From Mesoplasma tabanidae (GTDB taxonomy: Bacteria; Bacillota_I; Bacilli_A; Mycoplasmatales; Mycoplasmataceae), in assembly GCF_002804025.1 (NCBI RefSeq), contig NZ_CP024969.1:620001-684000 (forward strand): 64,000 nucleotides of DNA, in the 5' to 3' direction. Below are positions 32,536 to 44,899 of the stretch, piece after piece (within the stretch, counting starts at the first letter, position 1; each line of letters begins with the position of its first letter). The notes beneath the pieces were generated by a model. The model worked only from the letters and a program-made list of their open reading frames with translations. It had not been told where the DNA came from and did no database searches. A program made the translations under genes and the position numbers.

Positions 32536-33456
32536 TTATTTTAAGTGTTCTAAAAAACTTAATGCCCCTAAATATTGAACTGTTTGATTAGCAAACATAT
32601 TTGACTTTTTAATAATTTCTGTAATTTGCTCTGTTGGCGAATTTTCATTAATTTCTAAAGATACATATTCATTGATTAAATTTGAAATAAAAGCATCTCC
32701 AGCACCAGTAGTATCTACTAAATTTTCAGCTAATATAGTTGGTACATAATTTAATTTATTTTTTCACCCAAAAATAGTGTCATTACATCCACGAGTTATA
32801 CAAACTAATGCAGTTGGGTTTTTTTGCATTATTGATTTAATAGCCTCTTCTTGATTTTCAATTTCTGTTAATAACAATAATTCATCTTCTGAAAATTTGA
32901 TTAAGCTAGCTTTTTCCATGTACTTTTGACAATGCATTTTAAAAGCTTTAATTTCATCTTTAGTAACTCAAAGTTTATCCCTAAAGTTGGGATCAAATGA
33001 AAATTTAATTCTATTTTCCACTGCTAATTCAAATAATTGATTATATGATTTTTTTAAATTACCATCTAAAAAACCAGTAGCACTTCCAAAATGAATAAAA
33101 TCTATTTTTGAAAGTTTTTCTCTATTTTCTTTTTCAAGTTGATATTCAGCATCACTATTTCTAATAAATTGGAAAAATCTTTCTTTATTTTCATCTAGTG
33201 TAACTTTAGCAATTGTAGTTGGTTTATCACTTGCTTGAACAAATTCATCTTTAACATTAAATCTTTTTATAAATTCTTTAATTAAAGGTGAAAATTCATC
33301 ATTTCCTAAACTTCCCATAAAATAGCTATTATTTTTGTTAATTGCCCCAATTGAACAAGCAACATTAAATGACGCCCCTCCAACTTCGCTTTTGGTTGTG
33401 TTATTTTCTGAATAAACATCCATTAACACTTCTCCTATTGAAACTATATTTTTCAT
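32536..33456 (-). CDS. scrK: Fructokinase, PfkB family
   Basis: Phosphorylates the fructose released by sucrose-6-phosphate hydrolase. The 306-residue frame begins MKNIVSIGEVLMDVYSE, has GGASFNVACSIG, and the PfkB signature DTTGAGDAFISNL with the catalytic Asp. Length matches. Its ATG lies 1 nt beyond the scrB stop, so it is the last gene of gntR-scrA-scrB-scrK. Its natural terminator has been disrupted by the IS insertion. Confidence 0.92.
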
Positions 33457-33457
33457 T

Positions 33458-34909
33458 TTATTGTCCTTTTATCTCATTTTTAAATATTATATTATTTCAA
33501 TTATATGAGTACCCTTTTAATTGATTAATTTTTACATTCTTAATGTCTGTTTGAATTTCATTGTGTTTATCAATAAAGAATCGAACTGATATAGCATATT
33601 GACCTTCATTTATAAAAATTTCCATAACACTTCTATCAATTAAAATTCTTAAATTTTTAACATTTAAGTTACCCAAATTAATTATTGATGGTAAATTTTC
33701 TTCATCTTTAAAAGTGGTATTAGTTCTATCAATGATAAATTCGTTATTTATATTTGAAATTAAAATATTTTCATCTTTAGCATTTTTAATTTTAATTTTA
33801 AAATCACTACTAATTTGATTAGCAATTATTTCACTTAAACCATTTTGATAATTATAAGAAACTTTTGCTAAAGATATTTCAGTTTGTCTTAAAGCATCTA
33901 TCTCTTTTATTGGTAATTGATATAAATGATCATTTTTAACAAATAAGTCTCTAGGTAATGTAAGTTGATTACTTCATGTTGTTAATTCAGGTGGAAAAGG
34001 ATTAGATTTAGAATTTCCTAATCATCCTAGCATAATAACTCTTTCACCAGTATTACTAAATACTTGAGGCGCATAAAAATCAAAACCTAAATCAATTTTT
34101 ATTAAATTAGTTTTATATGTAAAATTAATTTCATTATCAACTTCAACTTCTCTATATTTTACAAAATGACTTCCATCTTTAAGCGGTGTGTCTTGTTCTA
34201 GACAAGCAAAAACATATTCCCTACCATCTAATTTAAAGTAATTAGGGCATTCTAACATATAAGCATTTTGATCGTCATTTTCATCAAATTTAATATCTTT
34301 AAAATTTTCTCAAGTTTCACCATTAAATTTATAAACATTTAACATTGCTTTTAAATCAGTTGTTTGTGCACCATTTAACATAAATAATTCATTATTTTTT
34401 TCAAATACAATGGGATCTCTATAGTGACCTGAATATTTCGCTAAATCAGCTTCAAATAATAATTCTTTTGTTACTATTTTTTCTTTTAAATCAATAAATG
34501 CTTTTAAAGTGTACGCAGTTCTATCTACATCATTAAATTTAACATTTCCTGTATAATATATTTCAATTTCATTGTTTTCATTTACTCTGGCACTTCCTGA
34601 AAATACTCCATTGATATCATATTTTGTTGAAGGAATTAAAGTTAAACCTTCATAGTTATAATTTATAAAATCAGATGTTGTATATAAAGCTCATGATTTG
34701 TTGAAATGTTGAATACTAAATGGACAACTTTGCATAAAAATATAATACTTACCATCTTTATAAGTTAATCCATTAGGATCATTTGTTGATCCTGAATATC
34801 CAGCTAAATGAAATTGATTGTTGTATCAGTCGCTTTCTTTCTTATCATGTCATTTTTGAATATCTTTAAGATCTTCATTGCTTATTAAACTATATTTTTC
34901 TTTTTGCAT
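33458..34909 (-). CDS. scrB: Sucrose-6-phosphate hydrolase, GH32
   Basis: Cytoplasmic GH32 beta-fructosidase splitting sucrose-6-P into glucose-6-P and fructose. The 483-residue frame has the nucleophile in TNDPNGL (Asp44), the transition-state stabiliser in YRDPIVF, and the acid/base in MLECPNYF. A C-terminal beta-sandwich domain follows (VKNLRILIDRSVMEIFINEGQ). The start is the ATG at 34909, behind GGAGTAAGT at the scrA stop (4-nt gap). Confidence 0.93.
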
Positions 34910-34913
34910 GTAC

Positions 34914-36617
34914 TTACTCCGCTTTGTTTTTTCTAAATTTAATTTTTCCAAATTTTAATTTGTTTTTTAATTGATCAAATTTTAATCCTAATTTAGTTTT
35001 TTTAGCCTCAACGCCTTCTTGAAATAAAAACAAAGTCAATAAGAACGCTGAACCAAATGCAATTATGTTAACTCCAATGATTCCCAATAATTTAACTCAG
35101 TCTCCTGTGTATAATAATAACCCTGGAATAACAGTAACTCCCATTCCTGGACATGTAATACTTAATATTCCTGCAAATAATCCTCCAAAGAATCCACCAA
35201 TTGATGCGTAAATAAAAGGCTTAACTTTTGGCAAATTTGTTCCAAAAATTGCTGGTTCTGTAATTCCAAAGAATGTTGAAAGAGCTGCTGAGAAACCTAA
35301 TTCTTTATCCGATTTATCTTTTGCCTTAATTGCAACAGCCATTGCTGCACCACCTTGTGAAATAATTGATGCTGTTCAAATAGCATTAAAGATTGAACCT
35401 GCTGGTTCTGCTCCATTTGCTCCTGGTAAGCTTCCATCAATTACAAGTTGCATTTCAAGGCCTTGCAACACTTGGTGACAACCTGTAATAACAATACCTT
35501 GTAAAAGACCTGCTATAATAGCTGTTCCAAAACCATATTTAATTCCTAAAATTCATTTTGTTGAAATTAGAATTCCTTGTTCAACCATTAATAAGATTGG
35601 CCCAAAGAAGAATAATGCAATTAATAATGCAATTGTAATAGTTAAGAATGGTGTAAAAATCATATTAACTGATTTTGGCATTCAAGTTTTGATTCATTTT
35701 TCTAAGTAAGCTACACAAATACCAATTATTAATGCTGGTAAAACTGAACCTTGATATCCAGTAATCGGAATAATTCAAAGTTTAATTGGTGCAATAGCTG
35801 CTGTTGAAGGATCCCACACTTTACTTTCAGCTGTTGGAATTTGACCCATTCATTTCAATCCTGCTTTAATTCATGCATTATAAATATCAATTGGTGTTTT
35901 GTTTAGTTCAAATTGATTGTTATAAAAATCTAATTGAGCATTATAAGCGGCAATTGAACCCTTATTTGGTAATAAAGGACTAACTAACATTAATCCTATA
36001 ATAATACCTAATACTGGGTTTCCACCAAATCTTTTAACTGTTGATCAACAAACAAGAACTGCTAGTGAATCAAATGCAGTTTTTGTAATTATGTCTACAA
36101 TTATTCAAAGCAATGAATCTAATTGAGCTCCAGATGGTTTAATAATTTGTTTTAGTAAAGCAGAAACTCCCATTGCTAATCCTGCAGCAACAATTGCTGG
36201 AATAATAGGAACAAATATATCTCCTAAAACCCTCATACCTTTTTGAATTTGACCAAAAAATCCTGATTTATTTCTTAAAGCTTCTTTATTTGCCTTTGCT
36301 TGTAGTTTAAAATCTTCTAATTTATCACTACTTATTTTTTCATCTAATGGAACATTACTTACTTCCATATTTTTTTGAACTTCTTCATAAACCGCTTCAA
36401 CAACTCCGCTACCTAATATAATTTGTAGTTGATTTTGTGCATAGTTTATCCCTTTTGTTAATGGAGACGCTTTGATTTCAGCTTCATTAACTTTTGTCTT
36501 ATCAACTAGATTTAATCTTAATCTTGTAACACAATGAAGGTAAGATTCAATATTGTCTTTACCACCAGCTGCGTCAATAAAACGTTTTGCCTCTAACGCA
36601 TAATCTTTCTTTTTCAT
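34914..36617 (-). CDS. scrA: PTS sucrose-type permease, EIIBC
   Basis: 567-residue membrane permease. IIB domain residues 1 to about 95 with phosphocysteine in LHCVTRLRLNL (Cys29); IIC domain with IFVPIIPAIVAAGLAMG, ITGCHQVLQGLEMQL and FFGITEPAIFGTNLPKVKPF. No IIA domain follows the last helix, only a basic tail of about 35 residues. Sucrose is inferred from the adjacent scrB and scrK. It lies 12 nt after the GntR regulator. Confidence 0.9.
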
Positions 36618-36629
36618 TTTTTCCTCTTT

Positions 36630-37328
36630 TTATTTTCTTCATTCTATAAAATCTCATTTGAAATACTTTGGCTTATATCTACTTATTCTATATTCAAGTA
36701 GCTCACCAAAAATTCCGTATACGTTTCCTTCATCAACAATAAAACCTGTCAATGTTTCATCATTAAAAATATGAACTAAATTTTTATCAGTGGCATCTTC
36801 AAAATATATTTTCTTTGAAGAGTGACTTACTTTAGAAGGTGTTTCATGTTCAACAAACTTCATTAAGCCATTTTCATTTAAATAATTTAAAGTTAAATTT
36901 TTATAAATTGATTTTGGCACATAACTTTCTTGATATAAAATAACTTCATTAGTTTCATTGTCTTTTCTTACACATTTAAAAAAGTAAACATCAGTTCCTT
37001 CATAAAAATTAGTTAATTTTGACAATTCATTATCAACTTTACTTTCTTTTAACTCAAAGTATTTATTTATTGAATTTGGAAATAACTCTCTAAAACTAAA
37101 TAATAAATTGTTTTGTATTTTTTCTTGAACTACATATCCTTTACCATTTACTGGTTTAACAATTTGTAATTCAATTAATTTGTTAAATGCAATTCTAATT
37201 GGTTGCTCACTGTACTTAAATTTTGTTTTAAGCATATTTTGACTAGGTAATACTTCGCCTGCTTGAACTTTATTTTCTCTAATTAAGTGCATTAAATAAT
37301 CGAATACTATTTCTCATTTTTTATCCAT
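36630..37328 (-). CDS. GntR-family regulator with UTRA domain
   Basis: 232 residues starting MDKKWEIVFDYLMHLIRENKV. The winged helix is VQAGEVLPSQNMLKTKFKYSEQPIRIAFNKL...VKPVNGKGYVVQ, and the C-terminal half is a UTRA ligand-binding domain (FFKCVRKDNETNEVILYQESYVP, FIVDEGNVYGIFGELLEYRISRYKP). First gene of the scr operon, so it probably represses sucrose uptake and is released by a sugar phosphate. Relatives include TreR. Confidence 0.9.
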
Positions 37329-37358
37329 TACATTTTCCTTCGTATTAATCATTATTTT

Positions 37359-39038
37359 TTAATTATACTGATTTTCAGATGGATTTAAGTAATTTTTAAT
37401 TGATTGTTTTCCTCAATCTGTTCTTAGTAGCAATGCAGATGCACCCGCTGTTGCAAAAACAGAAATTAACATAGCAATTGTAATATGAACCCCCATTGGA
37501 ACTCCTGTTAAAATTGCGTGAATATTATTTGCTTCAAAATACTTTTTAGTTTCAACTGTATTTCAGTCAAATTGAACTAAACCAATTCAAGATGCACTTC
37601 CTAATGAGTTTGCCATAGTATGTGTCATTCCTAATCATCATCCAGCAATAGCTGAACCTATAGCAGCTGAAATAAATAGTGGTTTAATTTGTAAGTTAAT
37701 TCCAAACATAGCAGGTTCTGTTATCCCTGTGTAACCACCAAATGTTGATGAGATTGCTTTAGATCTTTCAGTTTTATCTTTTGTATAAAATACTAACATA
37801 AGTGCTGCTGTACCTTGTGCAATGTTTGAAACACATGCAACAGGCGTAATGAATGATAATGAATGACCAAATTGTAAATTACTATCTACAAGTAATTGTG
37901 TTTCAATTGGTAAAAATCCTTGGTGTAAACCTGTAATAACTAAGAATGGATAGAATCCTGCAAAAATCATTCCTCCAAATCCAATAAAGTTTCAGTTTGT
38001 ATATTTAAATAATCCTGATAATCCTAATGAAATACCTTTTCCAATTATTTCTCCAAGTGGAGCTATTGCTCAGAAAGCTAATCATGAAGACAATATAACC
38101 GTACCTAAAGGCACAACTATAATTGCTACTACTTGAGGAGTTCATCTTTTCAATACTTTTTCTATATTAACTGATAAACCAATAACAAGTAAAACCGGAA
38201 CAATTTGTGCTTGATATCCGATTAATTTTATTTTAAAGAAACCTGAAAATATTGTGTAATAAACTCCTACAATTTTATCAAGCATGATTTCTACATTTTC
38301 AGGTTCTGTTAAATTATTATCAGAAAAATATTTATGTAAAGCTTCTATTCTAAATTTTTGAATTATATCTGCTGGAGTATTTATATCAAATCCCAATTGT
38401 ATTGGTGTATTTGTTGAATACCTATTAAGCAAAGCTGGAGAAACTAAAACTAGTCCTATTGCCATTCCTAAAAATGGATTACCTCCTCATTTTTTGGCTG
38501 CAGTATATCCAACGAATACTGGGATTGATCCCATTATTCCTCCGCCAATAACATCAAGCAATTTTGCAAAACCTGTGTTTGGTGATATTTGATTTACTAA
38601 TGACATAATTGCCAATGACATACCTCCAGCAATAAATACTGGAACTAATGGTACAAAAATAGAAGCAAATGAATTCATCCCTCTTTTTGATATCATTAAC
38701 ATATTTGATTTTGTTGATAATTTTTTGTTTCAAAATATTTGTTTATTTTCTGGTTTTAAATCACCTGTATTTGATGAATTTTCATTTACAATTAAATCAA
38801 TTTCTTTATAAACTTTATCAACTACACCAGCACCAATAATAATTTGATGTTGATTTTCTTGTTTTTTATAACCTTTAAAAAGTTCTGTTTTTTTAATTTC
38901 ATCTAATTTAAATTTTTCATCATCTTTAAGAATAAATCTCAATCTTGTAGCACAATGATAAATTTCTTGTATGTTTTCTTTACCACCTATTAATTCAATA
39001 ATTTCTAAGGCGTAGGCTCTTCAATTAATCTTTTTCAT
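37359..39038 (-). CDS. PTS permease, EIIBC, sucrose/trehalose/beta-glucoside type
   Basis: 559 residues. IIB phosphocysteine in YHCATRLRFIL (Cys29), QHQIIIGAGVV; IIC with FVPLVPVFIAGGMSLAI, GLHQGFLPIETQLL and YTGITEPAMFGINLQIKPLF. There is no IIA domain. It lies upstream of gntR-scrABK with a 30-nt gap, so it may belong to the same transcript; no hydrolase of its own adjoins it. Substrate is uncertain. It has only moderate similarity to the scrA-like gene downstream. Confidence 0.85.
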
Positions 39039-39053
39039 AATTCTCCTTTGCTT

Positions 39054-39059
39054 ATTATA
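39054..39059 (-). promoter_or_regulatory. -10 box before the PTS/scr genes
   Basis: TATAAT 16 nt upstream of the permease start, which would leave a very short leader. No good -35 seen. Confidence 0.35.
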
Positions 39060-39120
39060 TATTTTATTAAAAAATGCATTACTTTATTGTCTTAAAAACA
39101 CCTATAATCATAACTTTTTC

Positions 39121-39146
39121 AAAAAAAAGAAGCTATTAAGCTTCTT
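39121..39146 (-). terminator. Intrinsic terminator of the small membrane protein gene
   Basis: Stem AAGAAGC/GCTTCTT overlapping the stop codon, followed by minus-strand T8. Confidence 0.87.
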
Positions 39147-39600
39147 GTGAAATTTCAGTTTTCTTATCTTCATTTTTAAAAAATAAAATTTTTATTTGAG
39201 GTTGAATTGTTATACTGTAACCAACAAGTAATAACAACATAACACCAAACACTTTTCAAGTATCTGAATTACCATTGATAACAAATGTAATATCAGCTGC
39301 CATCATCATTGCAGTTGCCATAGTTAACACAACTAAAGTAGTAATACTAATAATCATTGTTTGAAAAGGTTTTCTAAATAATAATTTCAATATTGGTAAA
39401 ATCATTGATGCTCAGACTAAAATAATTCCAGTTAAAGCTAACGCAAAATATTGCTTGCTTTCTGTTACTTCTGTTACATTAGATAAATTAACTCCATCTT
39501 TAAAACCAATGCTATAAAAAGCAACTAAAGTTAAAATTCCAAAAATCATTACATTTATACAAACTGCCATATTTAAAATAAGTTTTTTAAATTTTTTCAT
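39136..39600 (-). CDS. Four-helix membrane protein, unknown function
   Basis: 154 residues, starting MKKFKKLILNMAVCINVMIFG, with about four helices and a charged C-terminus (FFKNEDKKTEISQEA). Not recognised. It lies between ptsI and the PTS permease and has its own terminator. The ribosome binding site (CAAAGGAGAATTATG) is identical to that of the neighbouring permease. Confidence 0.75.
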
Positions 39601-39674
39601 AATTCTCCTTTGTTTGTCTTTTATTTATATTAACATAGAAGTGTACTTTTATCTATTATCATTGAAACTTAGGT

Positions 39675-39705
39675 ACAAAAAAACAATGTATCTTCACATT
39701 GTTTT
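39675..39705 (-). terminator. Intrinsic terminator of ptsI
   Basis: Stem AAACAATGT/ACATTGTTT with a 6-nt loop and minus-strand T7. Confidence 0.87.
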
Positions 39706-39713
39706 ATTAAAAA

Positions 39714-41435
39714 TTATTTAGAAGCTAAAAATGCATCTACTAGTTCAATAACTTCAGGAGTGTCATCAGATGCAAGTGCTTTATTTGCTAATTCTTCAGC
39801 TTCTGTCATAGTAATTTTGCTCATTAAAGCTCTTGCTCTTAGCATTGAAGTTGCACTCATTGAGAATGCATCTAGTCCCATTCCTAAAAGTAATGGTAAT
39901 GCTTGAATATCTCCAGCCATTTCTCCACACATACCAACTCATTTGTTGTTCTTGTGTGCACCTTTAATTGTTAAATCAATTAATTTTAAAATTGCTGGGT
40001 TTAATGGTTGGTATAAGTATGAAACATTTTCACTCATACGGTCAGCAGCCATTGAATATTGAATTAAATCATTTGTTCCAATTGAAAAGAAATCAGCATA
40101 TTTACTAAATTTATCAGCATTAACAGCAGCAGCAGGAATTTCAACCATCATTCCAACTTGAACATTTTCATCAAATGCAATGCTTTCTTTTCTTAATTCT
40201 TTTTTACATTCTTCTACGATTGCTTTAGCACGTTTGAATTCATCAACAGTTGCGATCATTGGGAACATAATTCCTAATTCCCCATGCGCACTAGCTCTTA
40301 ATAAAGCTCTTAATTGATCTTTAAAAATATCTTTTCTATCTAATGTAAAACGAACAGCTCTATATCCTAAGAATGGGTTCATTTCGTGTGGGAATTCAAA
40401 GTATGATAATTTTTTGTCTCCACCAATATCTAATGTACGGATAACAACTAATTTACCTTTCATTGCATCCATTACTTGTTTGTAAGCAACATATTGTTCT
40501 TCTTCTGTTGGGAAGTGGTCATTGTCCATATATAAGAATTCTGAACGGAATAATCCAACTCCCTCTCCACCATTTTCAATAACTGATTCAACATCAGTTG
40601 GAGAACCAATATTAGCTTCAATTAATTTTTCTTGTCCATCAGCAGTTTTTGATGGCAAGTCTTTAAATTTTTGTAATTCAGCTTTTAAGGCAGCAAATTC
40701 TTTTGCTAATTTTTCGTATTCAGCTTTAATTGAATCTGTTAAATCTAATTCAACAACTCCTGTTGTTCCATTTAAAGCAAAAACTTCACCATTTTTAACA
40801 TCAGTTGTAATTGTTCTTAATCCTAAAACAGCAGGAATTTCTAAACTTCTTGCCATAATTGCAGCATGTGAAGTTCTTCCGCCAATATTAGTTGCAAAAC
40901 CTTTAACAAATTGCTTGTTTAATTGAGCAGTTTGCGAAGGTGTTAAATCTTCAGCAACAATAATAATTTCTTCACTAATTGTTGATAAATCAACAATAGC
41001 AATACCTAATATATGTTTAATGATTCTTGAAGCAACGTCTTTAATATCAGCACTTCTTTCTTTAAAATATGGATCATCCATTGAAGCAAACATTTCATAA
41101 AAGTTATTAGTTACTTGTTGAGCTGCAAATTCAGCACAAACAGACTCAGATTTAATAACATTTATAATTTCGTCTTTAATAGCTGGATCTGATGCGATTT
41201 CTTTATGCGCATCAAAGATAGCCGCTTTTTTAGGACCTAATTTTTCTAATGTAGTAATTTTTAAATTTTCTAAATCTTCAATTGATTTATTAACTGCGTT
41301 TTCTAATTTTAAAACTTCAGCATCAATATCAGAAACTTTTGTATTTTTGATTTCTATTTGGTCTTCTGCTAGAACTAATGCTTTTGCTACTGCAATACCT
41401 TCACTAGCTCCAATACCTTTAAATTGTTTACTCAT
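39714..41435 (-). CDS. ptsI: PTS enzyme I (phosphoenolpyruvate-protein phosphotransferase)
   Basis: First PTS enzyme; transfers phosphate from PEP to HPr for every PTS sugar. The 573-residue frame has the phosphorylated His in [12 protein letters not shown] (His190), [16 protein letters not shown]-binding [27 protein letters not shown], and the C-terminal [16 protein letters not shown] followed by [12 protein letters not shown] with the active-site Cys; the Trp there is TGA. Length matches (570-575). It probably serves all four IIBC permeases in this window. Confidence 0.97.
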
Positions 41436-41474
41436 ATTTTTTTCTCCTGTTTAAGTTATTTCATAACATATATA

Positions 41475-41480
41475 ATTATA
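41475..41480 (-). promoter_or_regulatory. -10 box of ptsI
   Basis: TATAAT 40 nt upstream of the ptsI start, within an AT-rich gap after the terminator of the preceding gene. Confidence 0.5.
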
Positions 41481-41540
41481 ATATTTAAATACTATTTTTT
41501 ATATTAAAAATATTAAAAAATGGAAAAAATTATTGTAATA

Positions 41541-41570
41541 AAAATAAAAAATGATGGAAAACCACCATTA
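41541..41570 (-). terminator. Intrinsic terminator of the obg-nadE-46-aa operon
   Basis: Stem AATGGTGG/CCATCATT (one G-U pair), TTTT loop, then TTTTATTTTTAT on the minus strand. It overlaps the stop of the 46-residue ORF. Confidence 0.82.
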
Positions 41571-41708
41571 AATTTCTTTAAAAACTACTGAGTCAACAGG
41601 AATGTTATTACCAACACAGAAATCATAAAGCATTTGATCTAAAACTTGTTGATTCTCTGATTCAGCAGTAAATAAAATTTCTGCGCCTCTCATAATTACT
41701 TTTTTCAT
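41568..41708 (-). CDS. Small protein of 46 residues
   Basis: Starts MKKVIMRGAEILFTAESENQ, ends PVDSVVFKEI, with an AGGAG site 8 nt before ATG. It lies 20 nt after nadE and directly before the operon terminator. The composition looks like a folded alpha/beta peptide, not random AT-rich sequence. No family is recognised. It is easily missed because of its length. Confidence 0.7.
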   Translation of the reverse strand: MKKVIMRGAEILFTAESENQQVLDQMLYDFCVGNNIPVDSVVFKEI

Positions 41709-41728
41709 ATTTAATTCTCCTATAATTT

Positions 41729-42463
41729 TTATTTTCTTTTAAATTCTTTTGGTGCTAGTGCGCCATTTCTTTTATGTTCACTTATTTTATGCAAATGATC
41801 AACTCTTGCTTTAACATCTTGATCATTTATTTCACCAGCTAAATAAGCATCAATTTGATCATAAGTAATTCCTAACTCACTTTCATCAGTTTGATTTTCT
41901 CATAAACTTGCTGTTGGTGCACGATTAATGATTGAAGTAGGAACTCCTAATATTTTTGCAGCTTCTCTAACTTCTCTTTTTAATAAGTGAACTAAAGGAA
42001 CCATATCAACTCCACCATCACCAAATTTAGTGAAATATCCAATATGTCATTCATCAAGATTATCAGTTCCTAAAACTAAGTATGAATTTGTTTGAGCAAC
42101 AGTATAAAGAGTTGTCATTCTTAAACGAGCTTTTGCATTAGCAATAGCTAATTTATGATCAGGTGTTGTTGATTCTTTAATTGCCTTTTTAAATGATAAG
42201 AATGTTTCTTTTAATTCAACATCAATAGCTTTGATTCCACATTGATCAATTAGTTCTTGTTTACATTTGTAGTCTTCTTCACTAGACTCAATTGGCATTC
42301 AAACAGCTGTATAATCATTTGGAAAAGCTTTTTTTGCTAAACAGGCAACAACAGCAGAATCAATTCCACCGCTTATCCCAATAACAACACCTTTTGCGTT
42401 TGCATTTTTAACTGTTTCTCTAATAAATTCAACTAAATAATTTAAATATTCTTTTAATTCCAT
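41729..42463 (-). CDS. nadE: Ammonia-dependent NAD synthetase
   Basis: Adenylates and amidates nicotinate adenine dinucleotide to NAD with ammonia. The 244-residue frame has the PP-loop [17 protein letters not shown] (about 28-44), [43 protein letters not shown], and [25 protein letters not shown]. No N-terminal glutaminase domain, so free ammonia is used. Ribosome binding site AAAGGAG. It follows obg by 18 nt. Confidence 0.95.
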
Positions 42464-42481
42464 AATTGTCTCCTTTATAAA

Positions 42482-43780
42482 TTAATCCATTCATTCAAGT
42501 TCATATTCAAATACTTTTACAATATCTCCAGCACCTACACCACGTTCTCTTAACATATCATAAACGCCTGATTTTTTAAGTTTTTCATTAAACAATAATA
42601 AGTTATCATCAGTTGTGATTGGAAATTTTTGATAAATTTTATAAATTGTATCACCTGCAACTTCTCATCTACCATTACCTTTATTAATAATTTGAATATC
42701 TTCTTCATCTTCTTCAAGGCGATAGACTTTAATTCCTTCATAAATATCTTGTTCCATTTCTCACAATGGTACATATTTTGCAGTTTCAAGTTCCTTTGCA
42801 ATTTTTAATAGTAATTCATCGACATTATCTTTTAATAATCCTGATACAAAAACAACTTTTTTATCTTTAAAATATTTTTGGATATGTTCTTCCATCATAT
42901 TTAACTGCGCTTCATCTGTATCCATTTTATTAGCAACAATAATTTCAGGTCTTTCATCCAATTTATAATTATACTTAACTAGTTCACTTCTAATCAATTC
43001 ATAGTTCTTAATTACATCTTCTTGGCCATAATTCCCACTCATATCTAGAACATGACAAATTACTCTACATCTTTCAATGTGTTTTAAAAATTGGTGTCCT
43101 AATCCTTTTCCTAAACTAGCTCCTTCAATTAATCCTGGCAAATCAGCTACAACAAATGTTGAACCGTCTTTAGATCTAGAAACTCCCAATTGAGGATTTA
43201 AAGTTGTAAATGCATAATCTGCAACTTCAGGTTTAGAGTTTGATATAGCTCTAAGTAAAGTCGATTTACCCGCATTTGGTAATCCAACAAATCCTACATC
43301 AGCTAATACCTTTAATTCAGCTTTAACTTCATAGAATTGCCCAATTTCACCAGCTTCAAATATGGTTGGTGCTTTATTTCTTGAGTTCGCAAATCTTGCA
43401 TTCCCTTTTCCACCTTTTCCGCCTTTAGCAACTAAAACTTGCTTTTTGTCCTCATCCATGTCAGCCAAAATTGTTCCAGTTTTATTGTCAATGATTAATG
43501 TACCAACAGGAACTCGAACAATAAGATCTTTACCTTGAGCACCATGCATATTTTTAATATCACCTTTAAATCCGTCTTGAGCACTAATTTGCTTTTGAAG
43601 TTTTAAATCAAGTAATGAGTGTTTTCCGCCATCAGCTTCAAATATAACACTTCCACCATTTCCTCCATCTCCACCGTTTGGACCACCATTGGGCACGAAA
43701 AGTGCAGTATGGAAACTAACTGCACCATTTCCTCCATTACCAGCTTTGATAGTAAATTTAGCTGTATCAATAAATTTCAT
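42482..43780 (-). CDS. obg: Obg GTPase (CgtA), ribosome assembly/stress
   Basis: 432 residues in three parts: the glycine-rich Obg fold (MKFIDTAKFTIKAGNGGNGAVSFH, NGGPNGGDGGNGGS), the GTPase domain with G1 GLPNAGKST, G3 DLPGLIEGAS and G4 NKMD, and a C-terminal OCT domain from about residue 345 (GRWEVAGDTIYKIYQKF, MLRERGVGAGDIV). It acts in late 50S assembly. Length matches. It heads an operon with nadE. Confidence 0.97.
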
Positions 43781-43809
43781 ATTTTTCAGCTCCTTTCTTT
43801 TTTATTATA

Positions 43810-44115
43810 TTAAATCATTTGATTTCAACATTCATCACATAAAAATGTTGGCACATGTTTATCAAAATTAATGTCTTCAAATTTTTGTCATTCCTGAATA
43901 GGTTTTTCAATCAACTTTTCAACTTCATTATCTGTTAAGTTTTTCTCTTGTTCTTTTATAAGTGTGCCAATTGGTTTTGGGTGGTCTTTTAAAACAAAAC
44001 TGATTTCTGGATCATAACAAAGTGAACACCCTATTCCAAATGCTTGAATCATCACATCATTAAAATCATTAAATTCTAGATAATTATCTTTATCAAAATT
44101 GATTTTGTTATTCAT
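43810..44115 (-). CDS. Small protein with two CxxC pairs
   Basis: 101 residues with FGIGCSLCYDPE near the N-terminus and TFLCDECWNQMI at the C-terminus. The paired CxxC motifs suggest a structural zinc site formed by the two ends of the chain. The middle is acidic and helical (EQEKNLTDNEVEKLIEKP). Not recognised. Its start overlaps the upstream gene by 8 nt, so they are coupled. The Trp in the last motif is TGA. Confidence 0.78.
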
Positions 44116-44842
44116 TACCTTTAATCTCCTTTAATAATTCTGATGCTTTTTCTTCGTCAAAATCAAATCACTGTTTAATATATGACATCTCTTTCTTTTC
44201 TTCTAACATTTCTACAGCAAATAAAATAAATGCTGCAGCTTTTTCATTTAAGAACATTGTATTAAAATTATCTAAGTTATTTAAATAAAAATTTATATTT
44301 ATCATCTTTGCGTCATGCGCTATCCCTGGATTCTCATTTTCTATACTTTTTGAAATGACTTCATCAATCTCAGTGATAAATTTAAAGTTATCATCAAAAT
44401 TAATTTCAAAAGGATTTCATTGTCTTTGGACACCACTATATGAAACATCAAAAATCTTATTTATTTCTTGCTCTTTTAAAGTATAAAGAATTAAAGTTTT
44501 TATTGAATTATCAATTTTTTTTAAAAGAAGAATTTCACTAACTTCATTTAGCTTGTCTCTTAAATTAATTTTATTTAAAAAATTTATACCAAATGCTTGT
44601 TGTTCTCTATCATCTGATTTTAATAATTGCAAAATGTAATCAGCATTAAGATTATTGTTGTTGCTTGCTTTATTTGAAATTTTTTCAAATATTTCTACTT
44701 TAAATTTCATAAGTTGCTCTTCAATATCTGAAGGAACATAAGGCATTGATAATTCTTGATTTATTTTTAATAAAGCAGTTTCAAAATCATTTTCTAGAAC
44801 TAATTCTTTTAGTTCAGCAATTAGTTCATCATAAAAATTCAT
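44108..44842 (-). CDS. Helical repeat-like protein, possibly DUF3196
   Basis: 244 residues, almost all helical: MNFYDELIAELKELVLENDFETALLKINQELSMPYVPSDIEEQLMKFK is the most TPR-like segment. The remainder resembles Mollicutes proteins filed under DUF3196; this is from memory and unchecked. The role is unknown. Ribosome binding site GAGGT. It is coupled with the small CxxC protein. Confidence 0.75.
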
Positions 44843-44856
44843 ATAAACCTCATTTC

Positions 44857-44887
44857 AATAAAAAATCATGCCTATTATAGCATGATT
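44857..44887 (-). terminator. Intrinsic terminator of tRNA-Arg (TCT)
   Basis: 8-bp stem AATCATGC/GCATGATT, 8-nt loop, minus-strand T6, 12 nt past the tRNA. Confidence 0.85.
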
Positions 44888-44899
44888 GATGTTTTCGAG

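Noticed and set aside
40522-40926. 134-codon plus-strand ORF
   Set aside because: Lies wholly inside ptsI on the other strand, has no ribosome binding site and its composition mirrors ptsI codons.
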